DNA of 64,000 nt from Christensenella sp034926635 (GTDB lineage Bacteria; Bacillota; Clostridia; Christensenellales; Christensenellaceae): assembly GCA_034926635.1 (NCBI GenBank), contig JAYFQX010000006.1, forward strand, positions 62,001 to 126,000, given 5' to 3'. The position numbers and the translations under genes are program-made. A model generated the notes under the pieces. The model was given only the letters and a program-made list of their open reading frames with translations, was not told the DNA's origin and did no database searches. Below, in pieces: positions 52,662-62,103 of the stretch; the stretch's first letter is position 1; each line of letters begins with the position of its first letter.

Positions 52662-53105
52662 ATGAAAGTAATTTTAACAAAAGACGTAGCAGGGCAGGGA
52701 AAAACGGGGGATATCGTAAACGTAAGCGACGGATATGCACGGAACTATTTGTTCCCGAAAAAACTCGCCAAGCAGGCAACCTCGCAAAACCTGAATGCGG
52801 CACAGATCGCGCATGCTGCGGAAAAACATAGAAAAGATGTGGAAAAGCAGGACGCAAAAGCGCTCGCGGAAAAAATGACGGATATGACGCTGACCATTCC
52901 CGCAAAACATGGGGAAGGCGGCAGGTTGTTCGGCGCAATTACCGCAAAAGAAGTTGCTGCGGAGCTTTCCCGCGTGATGGGTACGGAAATTGATAAAAAG
53001 AAGGTCAACGTTCCGAACATCAAGGAACTGGGTGAATATGATATAACCGTTAAGGTTTACGCAGAGGTAAGCACAAAGCTTAAGGTTGTGGTTGTCGATG
53101 GCTGA
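52662..53105 (+). CDS. rplI: 50S ribosomal protein L9
   Basis: A 147-residue L9: N-domain MKVILTKDVAGQGKTGDIVNV with SDGYARNYLFPKKLA, a long connecting helix and a C-domain containing EGGRLFGAITAKEVA. It begins 2 bp after gdpP and overlaps dnaB by 8 nt. Confidence 0.97.
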   Translation: MKVILTKDVAGQGKTGDIVNVSDGYARNYLFPKKLAKQATSQNLNAAQIAHAAEKHRKDVEKQDAKALAEKMTDMTLTIPAKHGEGGRLFGAITAKEVAAELSRVMGTEIDKKKVNVPNIKELGEYDITVKVYAEVSTKLKVVVVDG

Positions 53106-54471
53106 ACAAAGACCTGTTTACGCGGGAAGCCGCGTGCCTCCCAATAACCTGGAGGCAGAGCAGTCAATCCTCGGGAGTATGCTGCTCAACGAAAAATGTG
53201 TATATGAAGCCATGGAAGCCCTGCGCGAGGAAGATTTTTTCCAGCAGCAGCACAGGGATATTTTTCGTGTGATGAGCGAGCTGATGAACGATGGCGTTTC
53301 GGTTGATCTCGTTACGGTCAGCCAGAAAATGGAACAGATGGGCAAGATGCGCATGGGAGGACTGGAATACTTGTCTCAGCTTACCACTGTTGTGCCGTCT
53401 GTCGCCAATTTAAAGCATTATATTAATATTGTACAGCAAAAATCTTCGCTGCGAAAACTGATCGATGCAAGTATGGCTTCCGCAGACGAATGTTATAAGG
53501 CGGAGGACGACGCCGAAGCAATCATCGGGCGCGCGGGCGACGCCATTTATCGGATTGCGCTCAACCAGTCCCACAGCAGCGTCGTGCATATCAAAGACGC
53601 GCTGCAGGAAAGTTATGTCAAGATCAGCGAGGCTATGAAGGCCAAGGACGGCATGATGGGGATCCCGACAGGGTTTCCGTATATGGATAAAATGTTGTCA
53701 GGGTTCCAGGGGACGCAGCTTATCATTATTGCCGGTCGTCCCGGTATGGGGAAAACCAGTTTTGCCATGAACATCGTGGAGCATGTCGGGCTTGTAAAGA
53801 ACATCCCGTGCCTTGTGTTTTCGCTGGAAATGTCGGCAGATCAGCTTGCGACGCGGCTTTTGTGCAGCGAAGCCAAGATAGACAGCCAGCTTGCGCGCTC
53901 GGGCAATATGGGAGCGCAGGAAATCACCAAGATGGCGGAAGCCATGAAGGTTTTATCCAATGCGCCGATCTATATTGACGATTCTGCGACCATCACAGTA
54001 ACGGAGATGCTTGCCAAAGCGCGCAGGATGCAGAAGCAAAGCGGGCTTGGGCTGATTGCCATTGACTATTTGCAGCTTTTGCAGGGCTCGCGTCGTACGG
54101 AAAACCGCCAGCAGGAGGTCGCGCAGATCACGCGTTCCTTAAAGATTATGGCAAAGGAGCTCAATGTACCCATTGTGCTACTCTCGCAGCTTTCCCGTGC
54201 CTCGGAAAAACGGGAGAAAAAATATCCGATGTTGTCGGATCTGCGGGAATCCGGCGCAATCGAGCAGGACGCCGATGTGGTTATTTTCCTGCACCGCGAG
54301 GATTATTATCCTGAGGATAAAACGCCGGAAAACATGGGAAAAGCGCGGATCATTATCGCCAAGCAAAGAAGCGGGCCTACGGGAGCCATCCAGATGCAGT
54401 GGCAGGGACAGTTTACAAAATATATGGAAACGGATTATATTCATGATGATGAGGAGGCGCCGGAGTATTGA
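53098..54471 (+). CDS. dnaB: Replicative DNA helicase DnaB
   Basis: A 457-residue hexameric helicase that unwinds DNA at the replication fork. The N-terminal primase-interacting domain begins with VPPNNLEAEQSILGSMLL. The RecA-like ATPase has Walker A AGRPGMGKTSFAMNI, LVFSLEMSADQLATRLL, Walker B LIAIDYLQLL and the SQLSRASEKR loop. The ATG at 53098 overlaps the end of rplI, so the two are coupled. No intein is present. The next gene starts inside its stop codon. Confidence 0.97.
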   Translation: MAEQRPVYAGSRVPPNNLEAEQSILGSMLLNEKCVYEAMEALREEDFFQQQHRDIFRVMSELMNDGVSVDLVTVSQKMEQMGKMRMGGLEYLSQLTTVVPSVANLKHYINIVQQKSSLRKLIDASMASADECYKAEDDAEAIIGRAGDAIYRIALNQSHSSVVHIKDALQESYVKISEAMKAKDGMMGIPTGFPYMDKMLSGFQGTQLIIIAGRPGMGKTSFAMNIVEHVGLVKNIPCLVFSLEMSADQLATRLLCSEAKIDSQLARSGNMGAQEITKMAEAMKVLSNAPIYIDDSATITVTEMLAKARRMQKQSGLGLIAIDYLQLLQGSRRTENRQQEVAQITRSLKIMAKELNVPIVLLSQLSRASEKREKKYPMLSDLRESGAIEQDADVVIFLHREDYYPEDKTPENMGKARIIIAKQRSGPTGAIQMQWQGQFTKYMETDYIHDDEEAPEY

Positions 54472-54980
54472 TTACCAACGAATGGTTTTGCGGACTGGAA
54501 AACGCGCCGGACGCCGCAAAAATACGCACGGAAGTTTTTGTAAATGAACAACGGTTCAAAAAAGAAGACGAGTTTGACGTATATGACAACCAGTCGATGC
54601 ACGTGGTAATTTATGATGGGGAAAAACCGATTGGCACAGGGCGGTTATACCATGACGGGCGGACTTTTTGTATCGGGCGCATTTGCGTGCTGAAGGAAGA
54701 GCGCAGCATGGGCGTAGGGGATCTACTGATGCGGCTTTTGCTGGTAAAGGCGTTTTCTTATCGCCCATCGCAGGTACGCATTATGGCGCAGATGGCTGCA
54801 AAAGGTTTCTATGAGAATTTCGGGTTTGCCGTATGCGGAGATGAGGAAGATGAATGCGGCGTGGCGCACGTTCCCATGTGCGTTACACCGGATACATTGG
54901 TATTTAAAAGCGGCTGCGGCAAAGAAATGCGGTTTGCGGATCTATTTCCCGAGCAGGCAGAAACCCCGCCGGAACAGTGA
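54468..54980 (+). CDS. GNAT family N-acetyltransferase
   Basis: A 170-residue acetyltransferase resembling the ElaA/YjcF type. It opens ENAPDAAKIRTEVFVNEQRF, then GTGRLYHDGRTFCIGRICVL. The acetyl-CoA loop region is RSMGVGDLLMRLLL, and YENFGFAVCGDE is the usual end of the fold. It transfers acetyl from CoA to an unknown amine. The TTG at 54468 overlaps the dnaB stop codon and has GAGGAGG 10 nt upstream, so expression follows dnaB. Confidence 0.85.
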   Translation: MITNEWFCGLENAPDAAKIRTEVFVNEQRFKKEDEFDVYDNQSMHVVIYDGEKPIGTGRLYHDGRTFCIGRICVLKEERSMGVGDLLMRLLLVKAFSYRPSQVRIMAQMAAKGFYENFGFAVCGDEEDECGVAHVPMCVTPDTLVFKSGCGKEMRFADLFPEQAETPPEQ

Positions 54981-55004
54981 AAATTCCTGAATATGATGAA
55001 CAAT

Positions 55005-55046
55005 AAAAAATGGCGGTTGCAGGATATCAACCCACAGCCGCCTGTT
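55005..55046. terminator. Hairpin terminator between the GNAT and cytidylate kinase-like genes
   Basis: GGCGGTTG (55012-55019) pairs with CAGCCGCC (55035-55042), one G-T pair. An A run (55005-55010) and TGTTTT flank it, so it can serve both convergent genes; best for the minus strand. Confidence 0.7.
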
Positions 55047-55058
55047 TTAATTCTAAAA

Positions 55059-55679
55059 TCATTTGTGCTCTTGTTTTAATTTTACATAACGGCAGATCAG
55101 ATCAACAGAATTATCCAGCCCGATACTGTCGCTGTTCAGCAACAGGTGATAGTTTTCCATCTGCCCCCACTTCATATCCGTATAATAATTATAATAGGTT
55201 GCGCGCTTTTTATCAGATTTCAAAATAGCGTCCTTTAAGTTCGCTGCTTTTAAGTGATAATCATTTTTCGCGCGGTCAACACGATGATCAATATCCGAGT
55301 AAATGAAAAGGTTAATGCAATCAGGATTGCCGTCCAGGACATAATCGGCGCAGCGCCCTACGATCACGCAGGAACCTTTTGCGGCAACACTGCGGATGAC
55401 GTCCGCCTGAATAAGAAACAGCTTGTCGTCAAGGGCAATGTCTGTGCCCCAGGAAGAGACGTTGCCAAAACCGGATGACAAATAATAAAGGAACTTATTA
55501 TTGGCCTTTTCTTCAATATTCTCAAAAAATTCTTCGTTATACCCGCTTTCTTTGGCGGCAAGGGTAATCAGCTCTTTGTCATAGTAGGGAATGTCCAGTG
55601 TTTCTGCTACTTTTTTTCCAATGGAACGCCCGCCGCTTGCAAATTGCCGGGAAATGGTGATAATTACGTCGTTTTTCAT
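55059..55679 (-). CDS. Cytidylate kinase-like family protein
   Basis: A 206-residue P-loop-type protein. The N-terminus IITISRQFASGGRSIGKKVAE matches the cytidylate kinase-like family, in which the usual GxxGxGK loop is ASGGRSIGKK. Further parts are IPYYDKELITLAA, GSCVIVGRCADYVL and LKSDKKRATYYNYY. It likely binds ATP and phosphorylates a nucleotide or other small molecule; it is not the main Cmk. It stands alone on the minus strand and is divergent from the MATE gene. Confidence 0.88.
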   Translation of the reverse strand: MKNDVIITISRQFASGGRSIGKKVAETLDIPYYDKELITLAAKESGYNEEFFENIEEKANNKFLYYLSSGFGNVSSWGTDIALDDKLFLIQADVIRSVAAKGSCVIVGRCADYVLDGNPDCINLFIYSDIDHRVDRAKNDYHLKAANLKDAILKSDKKRATYYNYYTDMKWGQMENYHLLLNSDSIGLDNSVDLICRYVKLKQEHK

Positions 55680-55739
55680 AAGTCCAGTCCTCCTGATAAG
55701 GTTTTACATTGCTGAAAGCCGACAATATTGATAGCTGTA

Positions 55740-55768
55740 TTTACATTATGACGTGAATGTGCTAAAAT
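55740..55768 (+). promoter_or_regulatory. Promoter of the MATE transporter gene
   Basis: TTTACA (55740-55745), 17-bp spacer, TAAAAT (55763-55768), 27 bp before the TTG start. Confidence 0.75.
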
Positions 55769-55794
55769 GTCAATTTGCAGATGGAGGTAATATT

Positions 55795-57195
55795 TTGGAG
55801 GTAGAACTAAGAAAAGAAAATAAAATGGGCGTACTGTCCATCAAAAAATTGTTGGTCACCATGTCGCTTCCGATCATGGTTTCCATGTTGGTGCAGGCGC
55901 TGTACAACATTGTAGACAGTATCTTTGTCGGGCAATACAGCGAGCATGCTTTTTCGGCAGTGTCGCTTGCATTTCCGATCCAAATGCTGATTATTGCGGT
56001 TGGCGTCGGCACAGGCGTCGGCATCAACTCTTTTTTATCACGTAGGCTGGGTGAAAAGAAGATTGACGATGCCAATAAAGCGGCTGCCAACGGAATTTTT
56101 CTTGCAATCCTGAGCTGGGCCGTGTTTGCGCTGATCGGCTTTTTTTGCTCCCGCATGTTTTTTGAGTCATTTACGACGGGCGTGCAGGATGGCGAGATCA
56201 TCGCTGATATGGGTACGCAATATTTGTCTATTTGCCTTATTTTTTCCCTCGGCGTATTTATGCAGGTTACCTGCGAGCGGATTTTGCAGGCAACAGGCGT
56301 TACTATTTATAATATGATCATGCAGATCATCGGTGCCGTGGTCAACATTGTGCTCGATCCGCTGATGATTTTCGGGATCGGGCCTTTTCCGGAGATGGGC
56401 GCGGCGGGCGCGGCAATTGCCACAGTCATTGGTCAGACCATCGCTATGCTTTTTGGTATTTATTTTGTGCGCCATAAAGTAAAAGATATCACGGTCAGTA
56501 TGAAGAAGTTTCGACCGAGCAAACGGATCATCGGCGAGATCTATAAGGTGGGGGTTCCTTCCATTGTCATGCAGTCCTTGGTATCGGTCATGACGGTGGG
56601 TTTCAATTACATCCTGATTGGCTTTTCCGCGGCAGCGGTATCGGTTCTGGGCGCTTATTTCAAACTGCAATCCTTTATATTTATGCCGGTGTTTGGACTT
56701 ACGAACGGCATGATCCCGATCGTGGCATACAATTATGGCGCGCGTCACAAAAAGAGAATTTTAGATACGATCAAGTTTGCAACGGTGCTTGCCGTAGCGA
56801 TTATGCTGATCGGTATGGCGATCTTCCAGCTTTGGCCGGCGGCGTTGCTGACGCTGTTTAACGCGACCCCCGCCATGATGGAGATGGGAATTTCCGCGCT
56901 GCGTATCATCAGCCTGTGTTTTGCGTTCGCAGGCGTAGGGATCGTTTTTTCGTCAACGTTTCAGGCGGTGGGCAACGGCGTACTGAGCATGATCCTTTCT
57001 ATTTGCCGCCAGATTGTCGTGCTGCTCCCCGTGGCATATTTGCTTGCGCAGACAAGCGGTGTGCATGCTGTATGGTGGGCGTTCCCCATTGCAGAGTGCG
57101 TTTCGCTGGTCATCAGCATTATTTTCTTCCGCTATGTAAACAAAAAATATTTAGCGCCGCTCGGCGATCCTGCCGCCAGGGTACCCGGATTATAA
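55795..57195 (+). CDS. MATE family multidrug efflux transporter
   Basis: A 466-residue protein with 12 predicted helices in two similar halves. Typical MATE segments include LPIMVSMLVQALYNIVDSIFVGQY, the first-helix signature, GTGVGINSFLSRRLG, and NIVLDPLMIFGIGPFPEMGAAGAAIATVIGQ-type sequence in helix 5/6. It exports drugs or metabolites using Na+ or H+. The TTG at 55795 is chosen because GGAGG sits exactly 7 nt upstream; an ATG at 55825 is less well placed. It has its own promoter. Confidence 0.92.
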   Translation: MEVELRKENKMGVLSIKKLLVTMSLPIMVSMLVQALYNIVDSIFVGQYSEHAFSAVSLAFPIQMLIIAVGVGTGVGINSFLSRRLGEKKIDDANKAAANGIFLAILSWAVFALIGFFCSRMFFESFTTGVQDGEIIADMGTQYLSICLIFSLGVFMQVTCERILQATGVTIYNMIMQIIGAVVNIVLDPLMIFGIGPFPEMGAAGAAIATVIGQTIAMLFGIYFVRHKVKDITVSMKKFRPSKRIIGEIYKVGVPSIVMQSLVSVMTVGFNYILIGFSAAAVSVLGAYFKLQSFIFMPVFGLTNGMIPIVAYNYGARHKKRILDTIKFATVLAVAIMLIGMAIFQLWPAALLTLFNATPAMMEMGISALRIISLCFAFAGVGIVFSSTFQAVGNGVLSMILSICRQIVVLLPVAYLLAQTSGVHAVWWAFPIAECVSLVISIIFFRYVNKKYLAPLGDPAARVPGL

Positions 57196-57232
57196 GAAAA
57201 GGCGCGTCGGTTGTTTTTAAGCGGCGTGTTTG

Positions 57233-57241
57233 TGGTATAAT
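57233..57241 (+). promoter_or_regulatory. Extended -10 promoter of the M29 aminopeptidase gene
   Basis: TGGTATAAT (57233-57241), an extended -10; TTGTTT at 57211 is a poorly spaced -35 (19 bp). Confidence 0.55.
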
Positions 57242-57282
57242 CAATAGGTAGAAATCAATATTATGAAATTGGAGTGATTACC

Positions 57283-58398
57283 ATGGTAGATGAACGGATC
57301 AAAAAATTATGCCATACGCTGGTGAACTATTCCTGCAAGGTCAAAAAAGGCGACAAGGTGCTGATTGATATTTCCGGCTGCGATGATGCGCTCACGCAGG
57401 AGCTGATCAAAGAAGTATACGCGGCGGGCGGGCTGCCGTATGTAGATACACCGCATGCGCCGGTGCAGCGTCAGTGGCTGATGCAGGCGACAAAAGAGCA
57501 GATTGAAGATATTACCAAATGGGGCAGTGCGCGCATGAAAGAAATGCAGGCGTATATCGCCTTTCGCGGCGGTGACAACGCGGCGGAGCTTTCCGACGTC
57601 CCGGCGGATATCATGGAGATGTACCAGTCGATCTATTCAAAGAAGGTACACCACGAGCTGCGCGTCAAAAAGACAAACTGGGTGATTTTGCGTTATCCAA
57701 GTCCGTCCATGGCGCAGCAGGCGGGCATGAGCACAGAAGCATTTGAGAAGTTTTATTTCGACGTATGCAATTTGGATTATCAGAGAATGTCGGACGCGAT
57801 GGATCCGCTTCTCGATTTGATGAATCGAACGGACAAAGTGCATATCAAAGGACCGGGCACAGATCTTACGTTCTCCATCAAAGGCGTGGGGGCCGTCAAG
57901 TGCGACGGGCATATGAACGTGCCGGATGGCGAGGTTTATTCCGCACCGGTCAAAAACAGCGTAAACGGGCGCATTACCTATAACACGCCATCGTACCACC
58001 AAGGTTTTCAATACGAAAATGTAAGCCTGCTTTTTAAGGATGGTAAGATTATCGAGGCAACCTGTAACGACAACGAGCGTATCAACAAAATTTTTGATAC
58101 GGACGAGGGTGCGCGGTATGTCGGTGAATTTTCATTCGGGGTCAATCCGTATATCAATAAATCCATGGGGGACATCCTGTTTGACGAAAAAATTGCGGGA
58201 TCGCTTCACTTTACGCCGGGCAGCAGTTATGACGATGCTTATAACGGCAACGAAAGTGCGGTCCATTGGGATCTCGTGCTCGTACAGACGCCCGAAATGG
58301 GCGGCGGAGAAATCTGGCTCGATGATGTCCTTGTTCGTAAGGATGGCAAATTTATGATCGACGAATTAAAAGGTCTGAATCCGGAAAACCTGAAATAA
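57283..58398 (+). CDS. M29 family aminopeptidase
   Basis: A 371-residue metallo-aminopeptidase of the thermophilic aminopeptidase T family. The metal-site half is in the C-terminal part: MNVPDGEVYSAPVKNSVNG (Glu ligand), EFSFGVNPYINKSMGDILFDEK (second Glu), SLHFTPGSSY (His/Tyr) and SAVHWDLVL (His, Asp). It removes N-terminal residues from peptides in the cytoplasm. The ATG at 57283 has GGAG 8 nt upstream; the GTG at 57274 overlaps that site. A strong terminator follows. Confidence 0.93.
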   Translation: MVDERIKKLCHTLVNYSCKVKKGDKVLIDISGCDDALTQELIKEVYAAGGLPYVDTPHAPVQRQWLMQATKEQIEDITKWGSARMKEMQAYIAFRGGDNAAELSDVPADIMEMYQSIYSKKVHHELRVKKTNWVILRYPSPSMAQQAGMSTEAFEKFYFDVCNLDYQRMSDAMDPLLDLMNRTDKVHIKGPGTDLTFSIKGVGAVKCDGHMNVPDGEVYSAPVKNSVNGRITYNTPSYHQGFQYENVSLLFKDGKIIEATCNDNERINKIFDTDEGARYVGEFSFGVNPYINKSMGDILFDEKIAGSLHFTPGSSYDDAYNGNESAVHWDLVLVQTPEMGGGEIWLDDVLVRKDGKFMIDELKGLNPENLK

Positions 58399-58404
58399 AG
58401 CGAA

Positions 58405-58443
58405 AAAAGGGGTGTATTGCTATATATAATACACCCCTTTTTT
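58405..58443 (+). terminator. Terminator after the M29 aminopeptidase gene
   Basis: A 14-bp perfect stem: AAAAGGGGTGTATT (58405-58418) with AATACACCCCTTTT (58428-58441), then more Ts. Confidence 0.92.
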
Positions 58444-58462
58444 ACTAATTTGGAGGTAAAAA

Positions 58463-59479
58463 ATGGCAGGACGTATTTTGGTAACGGGGGGCGCCGGGTA
58501 TATCGGAAGCCATACCTGCGTTACGTTGCTTGAACAGGGCTATGACGTGGTAGCGGTCGATAATTTTTCCAACAGCAGTCCCCGGGCGCTGCGGCGTGTG
58601 GAGGAAATCACAGGCAAAAAGCTTCGATTTTACGAATCGGATCTTCGAAGCGAATGCGCGCTTGACGAAATTTTCAGGCAAAACGAAATTTATGGCGTGA
58701 TCCACATGGCAGGACTCAAGGCTGTGGGAGAATCCGCGCAGATTCCGCTTGCATATTATGATAATAATGTGAGCGGTACGGTTACGCTGCTGAAATCAAT
58801 GAAAAGGCATGATGTCCGGCGAATTATTTTCAGTTCCTCCGCCACGGTATATGGCGTGCAGGATACCATCGCCTATACAGAAGAAATGCCTACGGGTATG
58901 CCAAGCAGTCCATATGGGCGTACAAAATTGATGATCGAGCAAATTTTAGAGGATGTCTATGCTGCGGATGACACATGGTCGATCCTGCTGCTGCGTTATT
59001 TTAACCCGGTAGGCGCACATGAAAGCGGATTGATCGGAGAAAACCCAAACGGCATTCCAAATAATCTGATGCCGTATATTACCCAGGTCGCGGTGGGACG
59101 GAGAGATCATCTTAATATTTTCGGGAACGATTATGCAACGCATGACGGAACATGCGAGCGGGATTATATCCATGTGATGGATCTGGCGGAAGGGCATGCC
59201 GCTGCTATACAAAAATGGAAAGAAGACGGGCTTTTTATCTATAACCTCGGAACGGGCAGGCCAACGAGCGTGCTTGAGGTGGTAGAAGCTTTTGAATGCG
59301 CAAGCGGGATTCGGATTCCTTATGAATTTGCGCCGCGGCGCGAAGGGGATCTGCCCGCATACTATGCGGATGCAAAAAAGGCGGAGCGACAGCTTGGCTG
59401 GAAAGCTCGTTACGGGATGGCGGAAATGTGCCGTGACAGTTGGAACTGGCAGAAGAAGAATCCAAAGGGATATGAATAA
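58463..59479 (+). CDS. galE: UDP-glucose 4-epimerase
   Basis: A 338-residue extended SDR. The NAD-binding loop is GGAGYIGSHTCV, followed by VDNFSNSSP. The catalytic Ser is in IIFSSSATVYG and the YxxxK in SPYGRTKLMIEQ. The GalE-specific parts HMAGLKAVGES, LRYFNPVGAHESG and GNDYATHDGTCERDYIHVMD are all present. It interconverts UDP-glucose and UDP-galactose. The gene begins 20 bp after the M29 terminator with TTGGAGG. I see no clear promoter other than a TATAAT within that terminator. Confidence 0.96.
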   Translation: MAGRILVTGGAGYIGSHTCVTLLEQGYDVVAVDNFSNSSPRALRRVEEITGKKLRFYESDLRSECALDEIFRQNEIYGVIHMAGLKAVGESAQIPLAYYDNNVSGTVTLLKSMKRHDVRRIIFSSSATVYGVQDTIAYTEEMPTGMPSSPYGRTKLMIEQILEDVYAADDTWSILLLRYFNPVGAHESGLIGENPNGIPNNLMPYITQVAVGRRDHLNIFGNDYATHDGTCERDYIHVMDLAEGHAAAIQKWKEDGLFIYNLGTGRPTSVLEVVEAFECASGIRIPYEFAPRREGDLPAYYADAKKAERQLGWKARYGMAEMCRDSWNWQKKNPKGYE

Positions 59480-59485
59480 AAAAAG

Positions 59486-59516
59486 GCTCTTTGCCTGCAA
59501 GGCAAAGAGCTTTTTT
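59486..59516. terminator. Terminator between galE and fba
   Basis: GCTCTTTGCC (59486-59495) and GGCAAAGAGC (59501-59510), loop TGCAA, then six Ts; As precede it, so it can serve both convergent genes. Confidence 0.92.
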
Positions 59517-59533
59517 CTTGTTGTTTTTCAGAT

Positions 59534-60463
59534 TCAGGCTTTGTTGTCGCAGCCCAAAACGTCTACAATTTTGTGGGCAACCATCTGTTTGATGGCTTCG
59601 CGCGCAGGTTTCAAATACTGACGCGGGTCAAAATCAGCCGGATGCTCTGCCATGTATTTACGAATGGTACCTGTCATGGCAAGACGCAGGTCAGAATCAA
59701 TGTTGATTTTGCAGACCGCGCTTTGTGCTGCCTGACGCAGCAGGTTTTCCGGTACGCCCTGCGCTCCGGGCATGTCTCCGCCGTATTTGTTGATCATTTC
59801 CACAAATTCCGGAACAACGGAAGACGCGCCGTGCAGAACGATTGGGAATCCGGGCAGGATCTCCGTAACTTTTTCGAGAATGTCAAAACGCAGTTTAGGC
59901 TCGCCTTTGAATTTGAAAGCGCCGTGGCTTGTACCAATGGCAATTGCAAGGCTGTCTACGCCGGTTTTGGTCGCGAATTCATATACTTCTTCCGGACGTG
60001 TGTAAGAGGAATCTTCAGCAGAAACCTGTACTTCGTCCTCTACGCCCGCAAGGCGTCCAAGCTCGCCTTCTACAACGACCCCGCGCTCATGTGCATATTC
60101 CACAACGCGTTTGGTTACGGCGATGTTTTCCTCAAAAGGAAGATGCGAACCGTCGATCATAACGGAAGTGAAACCGCCGTCAATGCAGGACTTGCAGGTG
60201 TCAAAGCTGTCGCCGTGATCAAGGTGCAGGCAGATCGGCAGACCGGTATCCTCAAGAGCGGCCTCTACGAGCTTTTTGAGATAGGTCGGGTTTGCGTAGT
60301 TGCGCGCACCCTTGGAAACCTGAAGGATCAGCGGCGCGTTTAAATCTTTTGCAGCCTCGGTGATCCCTTGGATGATCTCCATGTTGTTTACGTTGAAAGC
60401 ACCGATGGCATAACCGCCGTCGTAAGCCTTCTTAAACATTTCGGTTGTTGTTACTAATGGCAT
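59534..60463 (-). CDS. fba: Class II fructose-bisphosphate aldolase
   Basis: A 309-residue zinc aldolase of glycolysis. The zinc and substrate motifs are HLDHGDSFDTCKSCIDGG, VMIDGSHLPFEENI, VEGELGRLAGVEDEV, GTSHGAFKF and LHGASSVV. The family cleaves fructose-1,6-bisphosphate. The ATG at 60463 has a GGAGG site 8 nt upstream; longer in-frame starts run into the promoter. It has a very good promoter (60504-60532), fitting high expression, and is divergent from gapA. Confidence 0.95.
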   Translation of the reverse strand: MPLVTTTEMFKKAYDGGYAIGAFNVNNMEIIQGITEAAKDLNAPLILQVSKGARNYANPTYLKKLVEAALEDTGLPICLHLDHGDSFDTCKSCIDGGFTSVMIDGSHLPFEENIAVTKRVVEYAHERGVVVEGELGRLAGVEDEVQVSAEDSSYTRPEEVYEFATKTGVDSLAIAIGTSHGAFKFKGEPKLRFDILEKVTEILPGFPIVLHGASSVVPEFVEMINKYGGDMPGAQGVPENLLRQAAQSAVCKINIDSDLRLAMTGTIRKYMAEHPADFDPRQYLKPAREAIKQMVAHKIVDVLGCDNKA

Positions 60464-60503
60464 AGGTAAATCCTCCTTAAAAATATTCCTTCCAGACATC
60501 ATT

Positions 60504-60532
60504 AGTATACTATCAAAAAAAAAAAATGACAA
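60504..60532 (-). promoter_or_regulatory. Promoter of fba
   Basis: Minus strand: TTGTCA (60532-60527), 17-bp spacer, TATACT (60509-60504). Confidence 0.75.
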
Positions 60533-60736
60533 CTGTAACGCTACGAGATTAAAAAATAACTTATTAAATTTTTCGGAAATAATAAAGATAAAATGACCGT
60601 ATATTATAATGAAAAAGATTTATATTCAAATGGTATGCCCACGGAAGAAAAGCATTGCTGTTTTTATTGAGAAATAGCGCTTGAAACAATTCTGACTGAA
60701 ATACTTTTTTGCCTGTGAAAAAACAATCAAAAGCGG

Positions 60737-60765
60737 TTGCAAAACAATATGCAATCACATATAAT
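60737..60765 (+). promoter_or_regulatory. Promoter of gapA
   Basis: TTGCAA (60737-60742), 17-bp spacer, TATAAT (60760-60765). Confidence 0.8.
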
Positions 60766-60827
60766 AGAACATGTACGCAAAAAATAAAGCAAAATTTATT
60801 TTTATTTCTTAGGAGGTTTTTTCTATT

Positions 60828-61832
60828 ATGGCTATTAAAGTTGGTATTAACGGTTTCGGCAGAATCGGAAGACTGGTTTTCCGCGCTTCCGTAGACAATC
60901 CGAACATCCAGGTGGTTGGCATCAATGATCCTTTCATCGATCCCAAATACATGGAGTACATGCTCAAGTACGACACGGTTCACGGTCGGTTTAATGGCGA
61001 AGTATCCTATACGGATCATTCGATCATTGTAAACGGCAACGAAATCAAAGTGTTCGACAAAATGAACCCCGTTGAAATCCCGTGGGGCGAAATCGGCGCT
61101 GATTACGTAGTGGAATCCACAGGCGTATTTACGACAAAAGAAAAGGCACAGGCGCATCTTGACGCCGGCGCAAAACAGGTTGTTATCTCTGCTCCTTCGG
61201 CGGATGCTCCGATGTTCGTAATGGGCGTTAACAACAAAACGTATGATCCGTCCATGACGATCGTTTCCAACGCTTCGTGCACAACGAACTGCCTTGCTCC
61301 TCTGGCGAAAGTCATCAATGACAAGTTCGGTCTTGCAGAAGGCTTGATGACAACGGTACACGCAACAACAGCGACACAGAAGACGGTTGACGGTCCTTCC
61401 AAGAAAGACTGGAGAGGCGGCCGTGCTGCTTCCGGCAATATCATTCCTTCTTCCACAGGCGCAGCCAAAGCGGTTGGCAAAGTTATTCCGGAACTGAACG
61501 GAAAACTGACAGGAATGTCCATGCGTGTTCCTACGCTTGACGGTTCTGTTGTTGACCTTACCTGCCGTCTTGAAAAAGGCGCTTCTTATGAAGAAGTATG
61601 CGCAGCGGTAAAAGAAGCTTGCGAAGGCGAACTGAAAGGCATCATGTCCTATACGGAAGATGCAATCGTTTCCAGCGACATCCTCGGCGATGCTCATACG
61701 TCCATCTTCGATGCGACTGCCGGTATCGCTCTTACGGACAACTTCATGAAGTTGATTTCCTGGTACGACAACGAGTGGGGTTATTCTAACAAGGTTCTTG
61801 ATTTGATTTCTTATATTGATTCCGTGAAATAA
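60828..61832 (+). CDS. gapA: Type I glyceraldehyde-3-phosphate dehydrogenase
   Basis: A 334-residue NAD-dependent glycolytic enzyme. It has the Rossmann start KVGINGFGRIGRLVFRA, the catalytic Cys in SNASCTTNCLAPLAKV, and the phosphate/active-site His region VHATTATQKTVDGPSKKDWR. A C-terminal WYDNEWGYSNKVLDL completes the family. TAGGAGG lies before the ATG. Codon use is biased toward a small set, as in strongly expressed genes. A single-gene unit with strong promoter and terminator. Confidence 0.97.
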   Translation: MAIKVGINGFGRIGRLVFRASVDNPNIQVVGINDPFIDPKYMEYMLKYDTVHGRFNGEVSYTDHSIIVNGNEIKVFDKMNPVEIPWGEIGADYVVESTGVFTTKEKAQAHLDAGAKQVVISAPSADAPMFVMGVNNKTYDPSMTIVSNASCTTNCLAPLAKVINDKFGLAEGLMTTVHATTATQKTVDGPSKKDWRGGRAASGNIIPSSTGAAKAVGKVIPELNGKLTGMSMRVPTLDGSVVDLTCRLEKGASYEEVCAAVKEACEGELKGIMSYTEDAIVSSDILGDAHTSIFDATAGIALTDNFMKLISWYDNEWGYSNKVLDLISYIDSVK

Positions 61833-61937
61833 GCTTAACAGAACGATTTTCAAGGGTTGCGCCAAACACATAAGGAGTGCCTCTGGTACGAAAAATGTTC
61901 GTTTGGTAAGACAACGATAAGGAAATTTAGAATCGTT

Positions 61938-61990
61938 ATCGTACCTCTTTCAAAATGCACAAATGCAGATTGAAAGGGGTACGATTTTTT
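61938..61990 (+). terminator. Terminator of gapA
   Basis: A 15-bp stem with one G-T pair: ATCGTACCTCTTTCA (61938-61952) with TGAAAGGGGTACGAT (61971-61985), followed by Ts. Confidence 0.88.
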
Positions 61991-62103
61991 ATGTTGATGA
62001 AGGATTTGGCGATACAAAAAACGGGGATTGTATAGATCTGTGATCCCTGCGGTCGTATAAAAATATGATTTTGGCGTTTATATTTTGAATTTAAGAATGT
62101 ACT

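Larger units (their letters stand above)
60464..60827. other. Intergenic region between fba and gapA (364 bp)
   Basis: AT-rich divergent control region. It contains the fba promoter (60504-60532), about 200 bp in which I see no gene or clear operator, the gapA promoter (60737-60765) and a gapA leader of about 55 nt. Confidence 0.6.

Noticed and set aside
60564..61871. Antisense open frame of 435 codons covering gapA
   Set aside because: It runs opposite a perfectly conserved GAPDH gene and shows Cys/Arg/Phe-rich nonsense typical of shadow frames.
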